Counted from the first letter of the stretch, positions 36,377 to 48,249 are shown. The stretch is 64,000 bases of DNA from Areca catechu (GCA_021397845.1 JAHSVC010000031.1:1116001-1180000), one strand, 5' to 3'. Numbers and translations are program-made. Notes: a model not told the origin generated them from the letters alone.

Positions 36377-36901
36377 AAGGAAGGTGCCACTCCTAGCTTG
36401 CCTAAGAACCTCTGTAACCACATAGCCTCCTTTGCTAAATATGATGCTGCAATATACTCCACCTTGTAAATAAAATTAGCAACTGTATACTGCTTAGAAC
36501 GTTTCCAGCAGACAGCTCCATCTTTGAGGGTAACATAAAACCAAATACACTCTTGCTATTATCTCTATCTGACTAAAAACTAGAGTCAGTGTACCCCACA
36601 TGATTTAAGTTAGAATCTCCATAAATAAGTCATTAGTCCTTAGTATTTCTCAAATACTTAAGGATGTTCTTAACAACTTTTCAATGAGCTTCACCTAGGT
36701 TAAACTGGTATCTACTCACTATCCCTAGTGAGTATGCCATGTCTGGTCTAGTACATAGCATAGTATACATAATAGCACCCACTGCAGAAGCATATAGAAT
36801 CCTACTTATACGCTCTTTTTCCTCAAGAGTTGTCTTACAATCCTTCTTGGAAAGAGTAATTCCATGACCTATCATAAGATAGCCTCTTTTGGGATTCTCC
36901 A
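36377..36901 (-). pseudogene. CopC RT C-terminus and RNase H N-terminal part
   Basis: The minus strand encodes MENPKRGYLMIGHGITLSKK, CTRPDMAYSLGIVSRYQ and, in shifted frames, the YTDSSF and KEAMW regions of copia RNase H. It runs into the CopD insertion at 36376 and is the N-terminal complement of 26184-26442. The upstream RT is missing because sequence identity stops at 36901, where the 66-bp-array element begins. Confidence 0.83.
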
Positions 36902-37330
36902 TATCGGGGGCTCCACATCGGGGTACAGACACGTCCCCAACAAGGAGACGACCTCAGATGGAGGGCTCGCCCAATGAACCTAGCCTCGGTTGGGGGCTGA
37001 CCTCGGTAGGGGACTGACCTCGCTGGGAAATGGCCTCAGATGCGGGGCTCACCCAATGAGCCCGGCCTTAGCTGGGAGCTGACCTCAGTAGGGAGCCGGC
37101 CTTAAACAAGGAGGCTCACCCAATAAGCCCAACCTCAACTGGGAGTTGACCTTGACAGGGAGCCGGCCTCAGATAAGGGGCACACCCAATGAGCCCGGCC
37201 TCAGTTGGGAGCTGACCTCGACAGGGAGCCTACCATAGATGGGGGCATGCACAATGAGCTCGACCTCGGTTGGGAGCTAACCTCGGTAGGGAGCCGGCCT
37301 CACCCAATAAGCCCAGCATTGGTAAGGGGC
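36902..37330 (+). repeat. 66-bp tandem array (copy 1) at the start of an unclassified repeat element
   Basis: It begins with ATCGGGGGCTCCAC, shared with 63783. The CCCAATGAG-like core recurs at about 36970, 37052, 37119, 37184, 37250 and 37302, mostly 65-67 bp apart. Each unit looks like three 22-bp subunits: CCCAATGAGCCCGGCCTC, then a GGGAGCTGACCTC part, then a GGGAGCCGGCCTC part. No coding potential. Confidence 0.85.
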
Positions 37331-38252
37331 TGGGGTGCCATGCCCAGGTGGCAAGTCTTCTATCATCGAAGCCACCCGTGTGCTCCACATCAACGAATGT
37401 CACCATATCAGATGCCCCCCACTCCCAAGCCTTGAGGGTGTGGTAGTGCTCAGGACGAAGGGAGTTATGAGCCCACTAACATGGGGGATGTTCTTGCGAT
37501 GCCATCAATGCCTCGGGCACCTATGGCCCGAATATCATGCCCCTAGTACAAACGAGGCGATGCTTCGCTCAGTTCCTACTGAGTAACATAACTACTTCAT
37601 TTGAATCGAAGCAAAGATGAAGGGTTTAGCCTACCAGGGGCATCCTGAAGGGCCACACAATGACCTCCCATTGGACAGGAAGTTGAAAGGGCACATGCTC
37701 TGCATCAAGATGAAGCGGAGGCACGTGGTGATCTTTACTATGAAGGGCCTACTACCATGCCTTTTTAAGGGATCTTTTGGGTGCCAATGCGTAGCATTCC
37801 ACAGTGCGCTCCTTTCCTTCATCCATGCTTTTCTTTCTTCCCTCCCCTCACCTTTGACTGAGCTAGAGGAGGGCCCCTGATGGACTTCAATCCTCCGATC
37901 AAGTAGGTAGAGGGGGAGTGAGTGTCCTTCCACCCTCTTCTAGGGTGATCGGATGGTACCAAGGCATGGATGTCCAGGATGGAGAAGAAATCCATCGAGC
38001 TCAAGGTTCCCTCTAGTGAGGACCCCCAGAGGAGAGAAAAAGAGGTTGCTCTCAAAAATGGGGTAGTATAGCTAAAGAATGAGAAAGAGGCTGCTCGCAC
38101 CTCCCCTCGAGATCGAAGGTCCTTGATGATGCGACGGTGACCCGGGTGGTCGTCGATGGGAGGAGGCCATGGCCGCTAAGGTGCTGTAGAAGGGAGCCTA
38201 ACGGAGCACCGCTATAGCTACTCTTGGAATCACGAGATTGTTGAGTTCCAAG
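37331..38252 (+). other. Unclassified repeat element, segment before CopB
   Basis: No gene recognised. Open frames of 60-100 codons here show no known motif. A TATA-like CTTTTTAAGG lies at about 37760. The sequence continues at 47881 beyond CopB. Together with the polyadenylation-like signals there, it resembles the promoter half of an LTR, but no partner copy is visible in the window. Confidence 0.4.
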
Positions 38253-40441
38253 TGTTGGGAATTGTATCCCAAAGCCAATCATCTAGGTTGTAGATGGTTG
38301 AGCTAATTGTTATGTAATTTTTATAATGAATAAAAGTTATTCTGGCTTCTCATCACTTTACATCTTCCTATAATGAATTCTTTAGTGATGATGTCCTTAG
38401 GACTACTATTACATCGATATAGAGAGGATATATCGAGTGGTCCTTAAACAGGGTTCTCAGCCAAATGATATGTTGTGCCTGGATAGCAACATATCAAGCA
38501 TAGGCTGTTGTGGTTCGCATTGTTTGGTTGTCCTCTTGACCAAAGGAGTGTGGTGACACTGATGTGATCTGCAAATGGGATATTTGATATCTCATTAGAC
38601 GTGACTCCGCGTAGCACCTTATCTGCCTAAGGATCGCTCGCGAATGGATATGGGCATAAGTGTCCCTCTGACCTGAGGTCACTATGGTAGCTTGCAAGCA
38701 ACTCCCTGTGCTTTGGTGCCGGACTATCCGGATTTTTAATCCGGTGACGAAAGGTTTCTGGGTACAGGCAAGTACTTGTGGAGCAGTAGTGGACCAAGAT
38801 GGAATTGACCTATCTAAATGGTTTGGATTGAATGTCTCGCAGTGTCTCAATTTAGCAAATCCTCGGCCGGGGTGGTCCCAGTGAAGAGTCACTGGACATG
38901 CGAGATTGAGACACGTAGTGGATTGACATAGCTAGGGTTGGCAGTTCAACCCTAGGTCATCCTGAGCATTGGAGGTCAAAGGGATAAATTATGCGCTAAC
39001 CATATGCCAGAGGTTCGATGGATTGCTCCCGCATCTTCGACCTATCCGGACGCCGAGACCCATTGCTAGGTGGTATCTTGTGCTGGTACTGGAAGTGTCC
39101 CAGAACTACCGTTTAGGTTTGAACCTATGAGGTCACACGCCACAGAGGATTTCTATCTGATCAGGAACCGATTCGATTGGGAATCGTTTCGGTGTTTTGT
39201 CACGGTTTTGGTTGAGTTTTCTTCTGGATGACCCGGTCTTGGGTTGATCGGGTCTTCTCTGGATCAACCAGGAATATGTTCCTGGCTGACTAGGATTGAA
39301 CCCATGTTCATCAAATGGTTTGATGAATGTTTCTAAGTCTAATTGATTTTGTTTTAAATCGGTTGCAAATCGATTTCAACTCAAATCAGTGAGGTTGGAC
39401 TGTAGAAAGATAGGGTTCGTTCTTAGCTTCGTTTTGAGTCCAGCTTCGTTCGATTTGGACTTCGTTTGACTGGGTTTTGGCCTGAACCCAATTGACCCTG
39501 CTTTGCCCTTGGACCGAAGGGCTTTTTGGTCATTTGCCGGTTCACCTATTGAACCGTCGTCTTCATCCTCACGCCTGAGACTTTTCAATTTCTGAAACCA
39601 AAATAGGGCATTCCCTTCCCTGATTTATTTCAATTAAATCCCACTACCCCATCGCACCAAACTCAAGACCCTTGCTCTCCCCTTCGGTTGGCATCCAGAG
39701 GAATTTTTTATACCCCTTCTTGCTCTCTTTCGGTGGGTTTTTTGAGAGCTTCCTCCATTTCTCCAAAAATCGTGAAAACTTGGGATCCGGCGGCTAGCGA
39801 CGCCGGAGCTCCGATCAGAAGTTCCCACGGCGTGTATCCCCTCTAGAGGGATTTCACCTGAGATCCTCGGAGCAGGTCATCGCTCCAGTGCAAGGTAATC
39901 AAAGTTTGATCTTCAAATCCCCCTGCTGCAACCGTGGCCGTGGATGACTTTTGGAGCCCCGATTCGAAGAGGAAAATGCCGGAGACTTGGAGATCCGATT
40001 TCATCACCTTGTAGCCGGTCAAGCAAGGATTCCAGCGGACCTAGGAGCTCGGAGTTTGGAGGCCTGTGCGCTCTGCAGTCGGCGTCTGAACATTGCTCCA
40101 CGGTTAGCAATCTCTGGACCGAGGTTGAAGAAGGGTGGAATAGCGGGAATAGCTATTCCACCCTATTCCTCATTGCTATTCCACCCTATTCCTCCCTTAT
40201 TCCAGCCTAGAATAAGTTCAATTTATTTTTTATATGCATTTATACATATCCAAAAATTATGAAAAAAATATATGCCATGCATTTTATTGTTCTCTATGCA
40301 AATATATTTTTTGATCCTGGTTTTGGGATAGGTTTTTCCGCAATTAATTAAAATTGTTTTAAACATCTACCTGTTCCTATCCTCTGCTTAGTGTAGGCTC
40401 ACAAAAAAAAAAAAAAAAATCAAAAAAAAAATCTTCCTTCA
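38253..40441 (+). repeat. CopB 5' LTR
   Basis: It starts TGTTGGGAATTGTATCC and ends CTTCCTTCA two bases before the primer site. A TATA-like TTTTTATACCCC is at about 39703. A GC-rich block follows (39790-40130), with a donor-like GCAAGGTAATC at 39890-39900. A TATTCC cluster is at 40137-40216 and A-rich runs lie near the end. It differs from the 3' LTR by very few substitutions and by several one-base indels. Confidence 0.95.
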
Positions 40442-40443
40442 AA

Positions 40444-40455
40444 TGGTATCAGAGC
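40444..40455 (+). other. CopB primer-binding site
   Basis: TGGTATCAGAGC, followed by CAAGG, two bases after the LTR. This is a perfect initiator tRNA-Met primer site. Confidence 0.95.
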
Positions 40456-41885
40456 CAAGGTTCAATTTAAAATTATATTTCATGTTTTTAGTTAATTAAA
40501 ATTGTTTAATTAACTAATTTGGTAATTAGTTGAATTATTTAATTTTTAATTAAATTGTTTTAATTAAGAATTAATGATGGCATGTATTATTTTTATTTTT
40601 TGATATGTTAAATGTAAATAAGAATTAATTGTAAAAGGAGTTTTACAAGATTTAATTAAAATTATTTTAATTAAATAATTGGCTTGATTTCTTATAATTA
40701 TGAATTATTTGAAATATTTAAATGATAAATGCAAATTAGGGTTTATAAAACCTTAAGTCATTTGATAAGCCAATTGGGTTAAATGGTTGGGCTAGGATTA
40801 GATCCTAATTGGGTTAGACCTGGGTTTAGTTGAATGAACTCTAAAATTAATTTTAATCAAAAGTTGATTAAGGATTATCTTTTCCTAGTTTCTAATTAGT
40901 TAGAAGCTTGAGTCCATTCATCTAAATGGATCTAATCTGGCTCAGTGGCTAACCTAACTCAATTTTTCTAATCTAATTGATGACGGTAAACCAATTTGGT
41001 GTCTAAGGTAAGCAGCCTTTGGTCCTTGGCTTTGAGGGTACCCTTTCCTGGCCAGTTCTTGTAATTGGTGTCTAAGGAAAGTGGTTAATGCCGTAACTCA
41101 TGCCTCGACCGCACTTACCTGGCCAAATTGGCTAACCTGATTTGATTTAGAAAAGATTATTGAGTTAGATCAACCCATGCCATTTAAGGTTATCAGTCTG
41201 ACTGATTTAGGTGCCCATGAACCTAACCATAAACCCTTCTAAGATTTAGTGGGAGTTTATGGATCAAGGTTCATGATTTTTTTATATGTCACAAATTTTA
41301 AAATCCTCTAAATTATTAGGTCCTTAAAAAGGCCTAGTTAAGGAGTTAACAAGGTCTTTGCCTCCCATTAAGTGGGTTTGTAATATGTCCATTAGTTGGA
41401 TATGCATCGGCAGTTCCATAGAACGGGTGTATATCACGCTATTGGGATTACTCTCCCTAATATGAAGGTTGAGTGTGACCTTCTCAACAGTGATCGGGTG
41501 AGCCGTACCTTAGACGGGCTTGGTCATTTGTTGGTTGGAAACACTGAATTCGGCATGTTAATGGTTGGACCTAACCGAGAGCCTGTAATAGGAGGCCCCT
41601 AGGTCGATTACAGTGCATCTTGGGGCAAAATAGATTACTAGAAATTGCTAAGGGTAGCAATTGGTTAAAAGAACCTACCTTTAAACACGTATGGGTGAGC
41701 CGTACCCTAGACGGGCTTGTACGTGGTCTATTGGATTCTAGTACCCACTTTGAATTATGACTTCACGGAATTGGAGGTAGAGGCTCCTATTCTGAAAAGT
41801 TAGTGGGAGAACCTTTTGACTAAAGTCCAAGTCTTTAGGTTTTTGAAAATTACATAAACTAATTTTGGTCATATTTTTCTTTCAG
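40456..41885 (+). other. CopB 5' leader with stem-loop module and splice-acceptor-like end
   Basis: AT-rich non-coding leader. The inner hairpin CTTTCCTGGCCA...GTCTAAGGAAAG is at 41043-41082. The outer arms ACCAATTTGGTGTCTAAGG (40989-41010) and CTTACCTGGCCAAATTGG (41113-41130) are also mutually complementary. The leader ends TTTTTCTTTCAG directly before the gag ATG. Confidence 0.7.
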
Positions 41886-42600
41886 ATGTCCACCAGTCTG
41901 TCGCTCCGTCCATTATTGGACAATGAAAAATTGACTGGACCCAACTTCGATAGCTGGTATCGAAGATTGAGGATAGTCCTTGAGCATGAACGGATCTTGT
42001 ACGTTCTGACGGATCAGGCACCTGTAGTTCCCGCTGCCAATACTCGCGGACCGGTTAGAGACACTTACCAGAAGTGGATCTCTGATCGGACCACTGTCCG
42101 ATGTATTATGCTGGCTGCGATGAACGATGAGTTCAGTCGCAGGTTTGAGGAGGCCCAGCCTGAGGATATCCTTCAAAGGTTGAAGGAGTCTTTTGGCACT
42201 CCTGATGATGCTGAGAGATACCGTATCTCCAGCGCCATCTATAACACGCGTATGCGTGAAGGTGCTTCTGTGACTGATCATGTTATGAACATGATCGAGT
42301 TGTTCGAGCGCCTGGGCAAGCTCGGCTGTCCCCTTCACGAACAGCTGGGAAAAGATGCGATCCTGAATTCCCTGCCACCCTCCTACGTGTCCTTTCTCGA
42401 TCATTGGAGATTGAATAGGCCGGTAGTAAACTATCATGAGATGTTAGGTTTACTGCAAGCTATGAAAAGGACCACCAGCTCAACAAAGGGCTGGTGAATT
42501 ATATAGGAGGTTCCTCGGCAGGTGCTCCTCGACCCTTTAAGAAAAAGAATAAGAAGAAGCAGCAAGCTGTTGCTGCACCAGGTATATATATGATATATCC
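41886..42600 (+). pseudogene. CopB gag
   Basis: The ATG at 41886 follows TTTCTTTCAG. About 200 residues are open: MSTSLSLRPLLDNEKLTGPN, WISDRTTVRCIMLAAMNDEF, LKESFGTPDDAERYR and LGKLGCPLHEQLGKDAILNS. One base appears to be missing near 42460 (compare the CopA frame), after which a lysine-rich stretch (RPFKKKNKKKQQ) follows in the next frame. The CCHC zinc knuckle seen at the matching place in CopA is absent. The sequence passes directly from the basic run to GIYMIYP and the protease, which points to an in-element deletion. Confidence 0.88.
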
Positions 42601-42886
42601 TAACTTTACTATTTGTGATACTACTAGCTGGGTATTAGATACCGGAAGTCCTATTCATATCTGTAATTCTTTACAGGGACTTCGAGTTAGTAGAAGATTC
42701 GAAGATGGTGAGAAGTACCTGAACGTAGGGAATGGAAATGCTGTTCCAGTTCTGGCGTTGGGTGTTCTGGAGTTGTCTTATGAGTCTTGTAATGTCACTC
42801 TAAGTGACTGTCATTATAGTCCTTATTTCATGCTTAATGTTATTTCTGTAGGCCTTCTGGCCAATGAAAATTTGAATTTTCAATAA
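42600..42886 (+). pseudogene. CopB aspartic protease
   Basis: WVLDTGSPIHICNSLQGLRV carries the DTG active site at about 42639-42647, followed by VGNGNAVPVLALGVLEL and HYSPYFMLNVISVGLL. Unlike CopA there is no stop after CNSL. The frame ends at a stop near 42884 caused by one missing base compared with CopA. Confidence 0.88.
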
Positions 42887-43871
42887 AGAAAAACGTTTGT
42901 TCTATCATTTTGAATGGTAAGACTATCATGAATGGAAGCTTAGTTAATGGCATATATTTACTATCACAGCCTGTTATTGTAATGAGTACAAGTTCTAGTA
43001 AACGCTCTAGAATAGATGATGTCAATGAAGCCTATCTTTGGCATTGTAGGCTAGGTCACATCAATAAAAATAGGATTAACAAGTTAATAGGAGATGGCCT
43101 CCTAGATGTCAGTGATTGTGAATCACTGCCAACTTGTGAATCTTGTCTTATTGGAAAGATGACCAAATCACCTTTTAAAGGAAAAGGTGAACGAGCCTCA
43201 GATATCCTAGGTCTTGTACATACTGATGTATGTGGACCTATGTCTATCTGTGCTAAGGAGGTTTTAGATATTTCATTACTTTTACAGACGACCATTCGAG
43301 GTTTGGTTATGTCTATCTCATGAGACATAAGTCTGATTCATTTGAAATGTTCAAACGATATCGTAATGAAGTTGAAAAACAAACTAGAAAGGAAATCAAA
43401 ATACTTCGATCAGATCGAGGTGGTGAATACCTTTCAGGTGAGTTTTTGACATATCTTGAGGAGAATGGGATTCTCTCTCAATGGACTCCTCCTATGACAC
43501 CTCAGTTAAATGGAGTGTCTGAAAGGAGAAATCGGACCTTGTTGGACATGGTTCGATCTATGATGGGGTTTGCTACTTTGCCTATGTTTTTCTGGGGATA
43601 TGCATTGGAGACTGCATGTCAACTTCTTAATAATGTTCCTAGTAAATCCGTTGACAAAACTCCATATGAAATATGGACAGGACGTAAGCCAACCCTTTCA
43701 CGTTTTCGTGTCTGGGGGTGTCCGGCTTATGTCATGCGTTTGGAAACAGATAAACTAGGGCCAAGGTCTGAAAAATGTTTTTTTGTTGGTTATCCAAAAG
43801 AATCCAAAGGATACTACTTTTACTTGCCTGATGAACAAAAGGTGTTCGTCAGACTTAGAGCTATCTTTTAG
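42887..43871 (+). pseudogene. CopB integrase with HHCC domain
   Basis: LWHCRLGHINKNRI and CESCLIGKMTKSPF form the zinc-binding domain. HTDVCGPMSI, then after a shift near 43260 MRHKSDSFEMFKRY, LRSDRGGEYL and NGVSERRNRTLLDMV supply the catalytic triad region. WGYALETACQLLNNVPSKS and WGCPAYVMRL follow. A single missing base before the stop at 43869-43871 ends the frame, where CopA reads on through FLEKEF. Confidence 0.88.
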
Positions 43872-44881
43872 AAAAGGAGTTCCTTATTAAAGGAACTGTA
43901 GCTTCTAAGATAGAACTTGATGAAGTTCTACAAGTAGAAGAACCTGGGCACACACAGGCTGCTATTGAACCTGATTTGGTAAGATCAAATCCTGAGCCTA
44001 TTGTGCAATCATTAAGGAGATCCGATAGAGTATCGCGTCCACCGGATAGATATTTTGGATATCTAATCCAGGATGGCGATCCTGTTGAACTCGATGAGAA
44101 CAACGAGGATCCGATCACCTATATGGATGCAATGCAAAGGTCTGATTCTGAGTTATGGCTTGGAGCCATGAAATCCGAAATGGAGTCCATCGAAATAACC
44201 ATGTATGGACATTGGTTGATGCACCTGAAGGGATAAAACCCATTGGGTGCAAATGGATCTTCAAAAGGAAAAGAGGCACAGACGGAAGGTAGAGACCTAT
44301 AAAGCCCGTCTGGTTGCCAAGGGGTATCGTCAATGTTATGGTATTGACTATGACGAGACATTTTTCCTGTGGCAATGCTGAAATCCATTCGGATTATGCT
44401 AGCTTTAGCTGCACATTTTGACTATGAGATCTGGCAAATGGATGTCCGAACAGCCTTCCTAAATGGAGAGCTGGAGGAGGAAGTGTATATGACACAACCT
44501 GAAGGGTTCACTTCCATAGACGAGTCAAAAGTGTGTAGACTTCAGAAGTCTATCTATGGGCTAAAGCAAGCATCTCGGAGTTGGAACATGCGGTTTGATA
44601 AGTGTATCAAATCGTATGGCTTCGTTAGGAACAGAGAAGAACCTTGCATATACAAATGGGCTAATGGTTCTGTAGTTATATTTCTTGTATTGTATGTGGA
44701 CGATATTCTCTTAATCGGGAATGACGTTCCTGCATTACAGGGAATAAAAGTTTGGCTTTCATCACAATTCTCCATGAAGGATATGGGAGAAGCCTCATTC
44801 ATATTAGGTATGAAATATATAGAGATAGATCAAAGAGGCTTCTGGGATTGTCCCAGTCGACATACATTGACACCGTATTAA
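43872..44881 (+). pseudogene. CopB reverse transcriptase
   Basis: The linker LDENNEDPITYMDAMQRSDS leads into RT. KARLVAKGYRQ, GIDYDET, WQMDVRTAFLNGELEEEVYM, SIYGLKQASRSWNMRFD and YVDDILLIGND (YVDD at 44693-44704) are all visible. Single-base deletions relative to CopA occur at about 44200, 44290, 44355 and 44815. Each lies in an otherwise well-conserved stretch, so some may be sequence errors. Confidence 0.9.
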
Positions 44882-45732
44882 AAAGGTTTAGCATGGAAAA
44901 TTCCAAGAAAGGCTATCTCCCGATAGGCCATGGAATCACTCTTTCCAAAAAGGATTGTGCGACAACCCCTGAGGAAAGAGAGCGTATGAGTAGAATACCA
45001 TATGCTTCGGCAGTGGGTTCTATTATGTATGCTATGTTGTGTACTAGACCCGATGTGGCATACTCACTAGGGGTAGTGAGTAGATACCAATCTAACCCAG
45101 GAGAAGCATATTGGAAGGTGGTAAAGACCATCCTTAAGTATTTGCGAAATACTAAAGATCAATGGCTACTCTATGGAGATTCTGACCTAAAACTAGAGGG
45201 GTATACTGACTCCAGTTTTATGTCAGATCATGATGACAGCAAAAGTGTGTCAGGATTTGTTTTTATCCTGAATGGTGGAGCTGTCTGCTGGAAAAGTTCC
45301 AAGCAGCATACTGTTGCAGACTCGGTTTGTGAAGCAGAGTATATTGCCGCATCTGATGCAGCTAAAGAGGCTGTCTGGTCGCGGAAGTTCATAGGCGAGC
45401 TGGGAGTGGCACCTTCCCTGGAGCATTCTATTCCTCTGCATTGTGACAGCTCAGGGGCGATTGCTCAAGCCAAAGAACCGAAGGCACATCAGCGCACCAA
45501 GCATATTCTGCGGTGCTTTCACCTTGTACGAGAGATCGTGGAACGAGGTGACATCGACCTTCAGAAGATCGATGGAAAGGAAAATCCGGCCGACCCCTTT
45601 ACCAAAGCCATCGGAATTAAAGAATTCGACAGTTACAAATGGAAGATGGGTATTCGATACTGTTCTGATGGCTTTAGTTTAAGTGGGAGTTTGTTGGGAA
45701 TTGTATCCCAAAGCCAATCATCTAGGTTGTAG
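44815..45732 (+). pseudogene. CopB RNase H (frame reads into the 3' LTR)
   Basis: A long open frame with RFSMENSKKGYLPIGHGITL, CTRPDVAYSLGVVSRYQSNP, GYTDSSFMSDHDDSKSVS, CEAEYIAASDAAKEAV, HCDSSGAIAQAKEPKAHQ and RTKHILRCFHLVREIV. All copia RNase H catalytic positions are present. One base is missing near 45668 compared with CopA, so the normal stop (GGCTTTAG) is out of frame. Translation would then run across the polypurine tract and about 40 bases into the 3' LTR. Confidence 0.9.
45681..45691 (+). other. CopB polypurine tract
   Basis: AAGTGGGAGTT lies immediately before the 3' LTR, like CopA. Confidence 0.85.
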
Positions 45733-47875
45733 ATGGTTGAGCTAATTGTTATGTAATTTTTATAATGAATAAAAGTTATTCTGGCTTCTCATCACTTTAC
45801 ATCTTCTTATAATGAATTCTTTAGTGATGATGTCCTTAGGACTACTATTACATCGATATAGAGAGGATATATCGAGTGGTCCTTAAACAGGTTCTCAGCC
45901 AAATGATATGTTGTGCCTGGATAGCAACATATCAAGCATAGGCTGTTGTGGTTCGCATTGTTTGGTTGTCCTCTTGACCAAAGGAGTGTGGTGACACTGA
46001 TGTGATCTGCAAATGGGATATTTGATATCTCATTAGACGTGACTCCGCGTAGCACCTTATCTGCCTAAGGATCGCTCGCGAATGGATATGGGCATAAGTG
46101 TCCCTCTGACCTGAGGTCACTATGGTAGCTTGCAAGCAACTCCCTGTGCTTTGGTGCCGGACTATCCGGATTTTTAATCCGGTGACGAAAGGTTTCTGGG
46201 TACAGGCAAGTACTTGTGGAGCAGTAGTGGACCAAGATGGAATTGACCTATCTAAATGGTTTGGATTGAATGTCTCGCAGTGTCTCAATTTAGCAAATCC
46301 TCGGCCGGGGTGGTCCCAGTGAAGAGTCACTGGACATGCGAGATTGAGACACGTAGTGGATTGACATAGCTGGGGTTGGCAGTTCAACCCTAGGTCATCC
46401 TGAGCATTGGAGGTCAAAGGGATAAATTATGCGCTAACCATATGCCAGAGGTTCGATGGATTGCTCCCGCATCTTCGACCTATCCGGACGCCGAGACCCA
46501 TTGCTAGGTGGTATCTTGTGCTGGTACTGGAAGTGTCCCAGTACTACCGTTTAGGTTCGAACCTATGAGGTCACACGCCACAGAGGATTTCTATCTGATC
46601 AGGAACCGATTCGATTGGGAATCGTTTCGGTGTTTTGTCACGATTTTTGGTTGAGTTTTCTTCTGGATGACCCGGTCTTGGGTTGATCGGTCTTCTCTGG
46701 ATCAACCAGGAATATGTTCCTGGCTGACTAGGATTGAACCCATGTTCATCAAATGGTTTGATGAATGTTTCTAGTCTAATTGATTTTGTTTTAAATCGGT
46801 TGCAAATCGATTTCAACTCAAATCAGTGAGGTTGGACTGTAGAAAGATAGGGTTCGTTCTTAGCTTCGTTTTGAGTCCAGTTTCGTTCGATTTGGACTTC
46901 GTTTGACTGGGTTTTGGCCTGAACCCAATTGACCCTGCTTTGCCCTTGGACCGAAGGGCTTTTTGGTCATTTGCCGGTTCACCTATTGAACCGTCGTCTT
47001 CATCCTCACGCCTGAGACTTTTCAATTTCTGAAACCGAAACAGGGCGTTCCCTTCCCTGATTTATTTCAATTAAATCCCACTACCCATCGCACCAAACTC
47101 AAGACCCTTGCTCTCCCCTTCGGTTGGCATCCAGAGGAATTTTTTATACCCCTTCTTGCTCTCTTTCGGTGGGTTTTTTGAGAGCTTCCTCCATTTCTCC
47201 AAAAACCTGAAAACTTGGGATCCGGCGGCTAGCGACGCCGGAGCTCCGATCAGAAGTTCCCACGGCGTGTATCCCCTCTAGAGGGATTTCGCCTGAGATC
47301 CTCGGAGCAGGTCATCGCTCCAGTGCAAGGTAATCAAAGTTTGATCTTCAAATCCCCCTGCTGCAACCGTGGCCGTGGACACTTTTGGAGCCCCGATTCG
47401 AAGAGGAAAACGCCGGAGACTGGAGATCCATTTCATCACCTTGTAGCCGGTCAAGCAAGGATTCCAGCGGACCTAGGAGCTCGGAGTTTGGAGGCCTGTG
47501 CGCTCTGCAGTCGGCGTCTGAACATTGCTCCACGGTAAGCAATCTCTGGACCGAGGTTGAAGAAGGGTGGAATAGCGGGAATAGCTATTCCACCCTATTC
47601 CTCATTGCTATTCCACCCTATTCCTCCTTATTCCAGCCTGGAATAAGTTCAATTTATTTTTTATATGCATTTATACATATCCAAAAATTATGAAAAAAAT
47701 ATATGCCATGCATTTTATTGTTCTCTATGCAAATATATTTTTGATCCTGGTTTTGGGACAGGTTTTTTTCGCAATTAATTAAAATTGTTTTAAACATCTA
47801 CCTGTTCCTATCCTCTGCTTAGTGTAGGCACATAAAAAAAAAAAAAAAAAAAATCAAAAAAAAAATCTTCCTTCA
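45692..47875 (+). repeat. CopB 3' LTR
   Basis: A 2184-bp near-identical copy of the 5' LTR, ending CTTCCTTCA followed by the CCAAG duplication. Long poly-A runs near its end differ in length from the 5' copy. Confidence 0.95.
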
Positions 47876-48249
47876 CCAAGGATGTCACGATAGAGGCGGT
47901 GGTGGAGGGATGCTTCTTCCTCAGCCAATGTCTAGCAAACACCCAAAAAAGGGGATCCATCATAGTAGAGAAGGCCAGCATACTTCTAAAGGTAGAGGTC
48001 ATCACCGGGGGGGGGGGGGGCAGAGCCCATTCATTGGTCTGAGCTCCCCTTTCTCTCTACTTGTAATCTACCCTTTGAGAGATCTCCCGGCCTGTTAGGG
48101 TATCACCTTTGATGTAAGAAACTTTTGATCAAATAAAAATAAATCTTTTCTTCTATCATCCATGTGTCTCTATTTTCTCTTCCCCTTCTTTAGTTTTAGA
48201 ACAGGGAGGTATGCACTCGGGCCATCTAAGTCTATTCCAGACCTTTAGC
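47876..48249 (+). other. Unclassified repeat element, segment after CopB, with poly-G tract
   Basis: Resumes the sequence interrupted at 38252. It holds a run of 14 G (48007-48020) and AATAAAAATAAA (about 48136) that resembles a polyadenylation signal, followed by a T/C-rich stretch. No gene seen. Confidence 0.45.

Larger units (their letters stand above)
38253..47875 (+). mobile_element. CopB: young Ty1/copia (Angela/Tork-like) LTR retrotransposon
   Basis: A 9.6-kb plus-strand element with perfect CCAAG duplications (38248-38252 and 47876-47880) and LTRs of 2189 and 2184 bp that are nearly identical. It has a perfect tRNA-Met primer site, leader, gag, protease, integrase, RT and RNase H in copia order, and a polypurine tract. 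It belongs to the same family group as CopA. The catalytic motifs are present, but the frame is broken by about nine single-base deletions and the gag zinc knuckle is absent. Confidence 0.95.

Noticed and set aside
36902..37330. Regularly spaced repeats resembling a CRISPR array
   Set aside because: The units are contiguous 66-bp tandem repeats with diverged copies and no unique spacers, in plant-type DNA.
48007..48020. Run of 14 G as a possible quadruplex element
   Set aside because: A single homopolymer could be an assembly artefact and has no supporting context.
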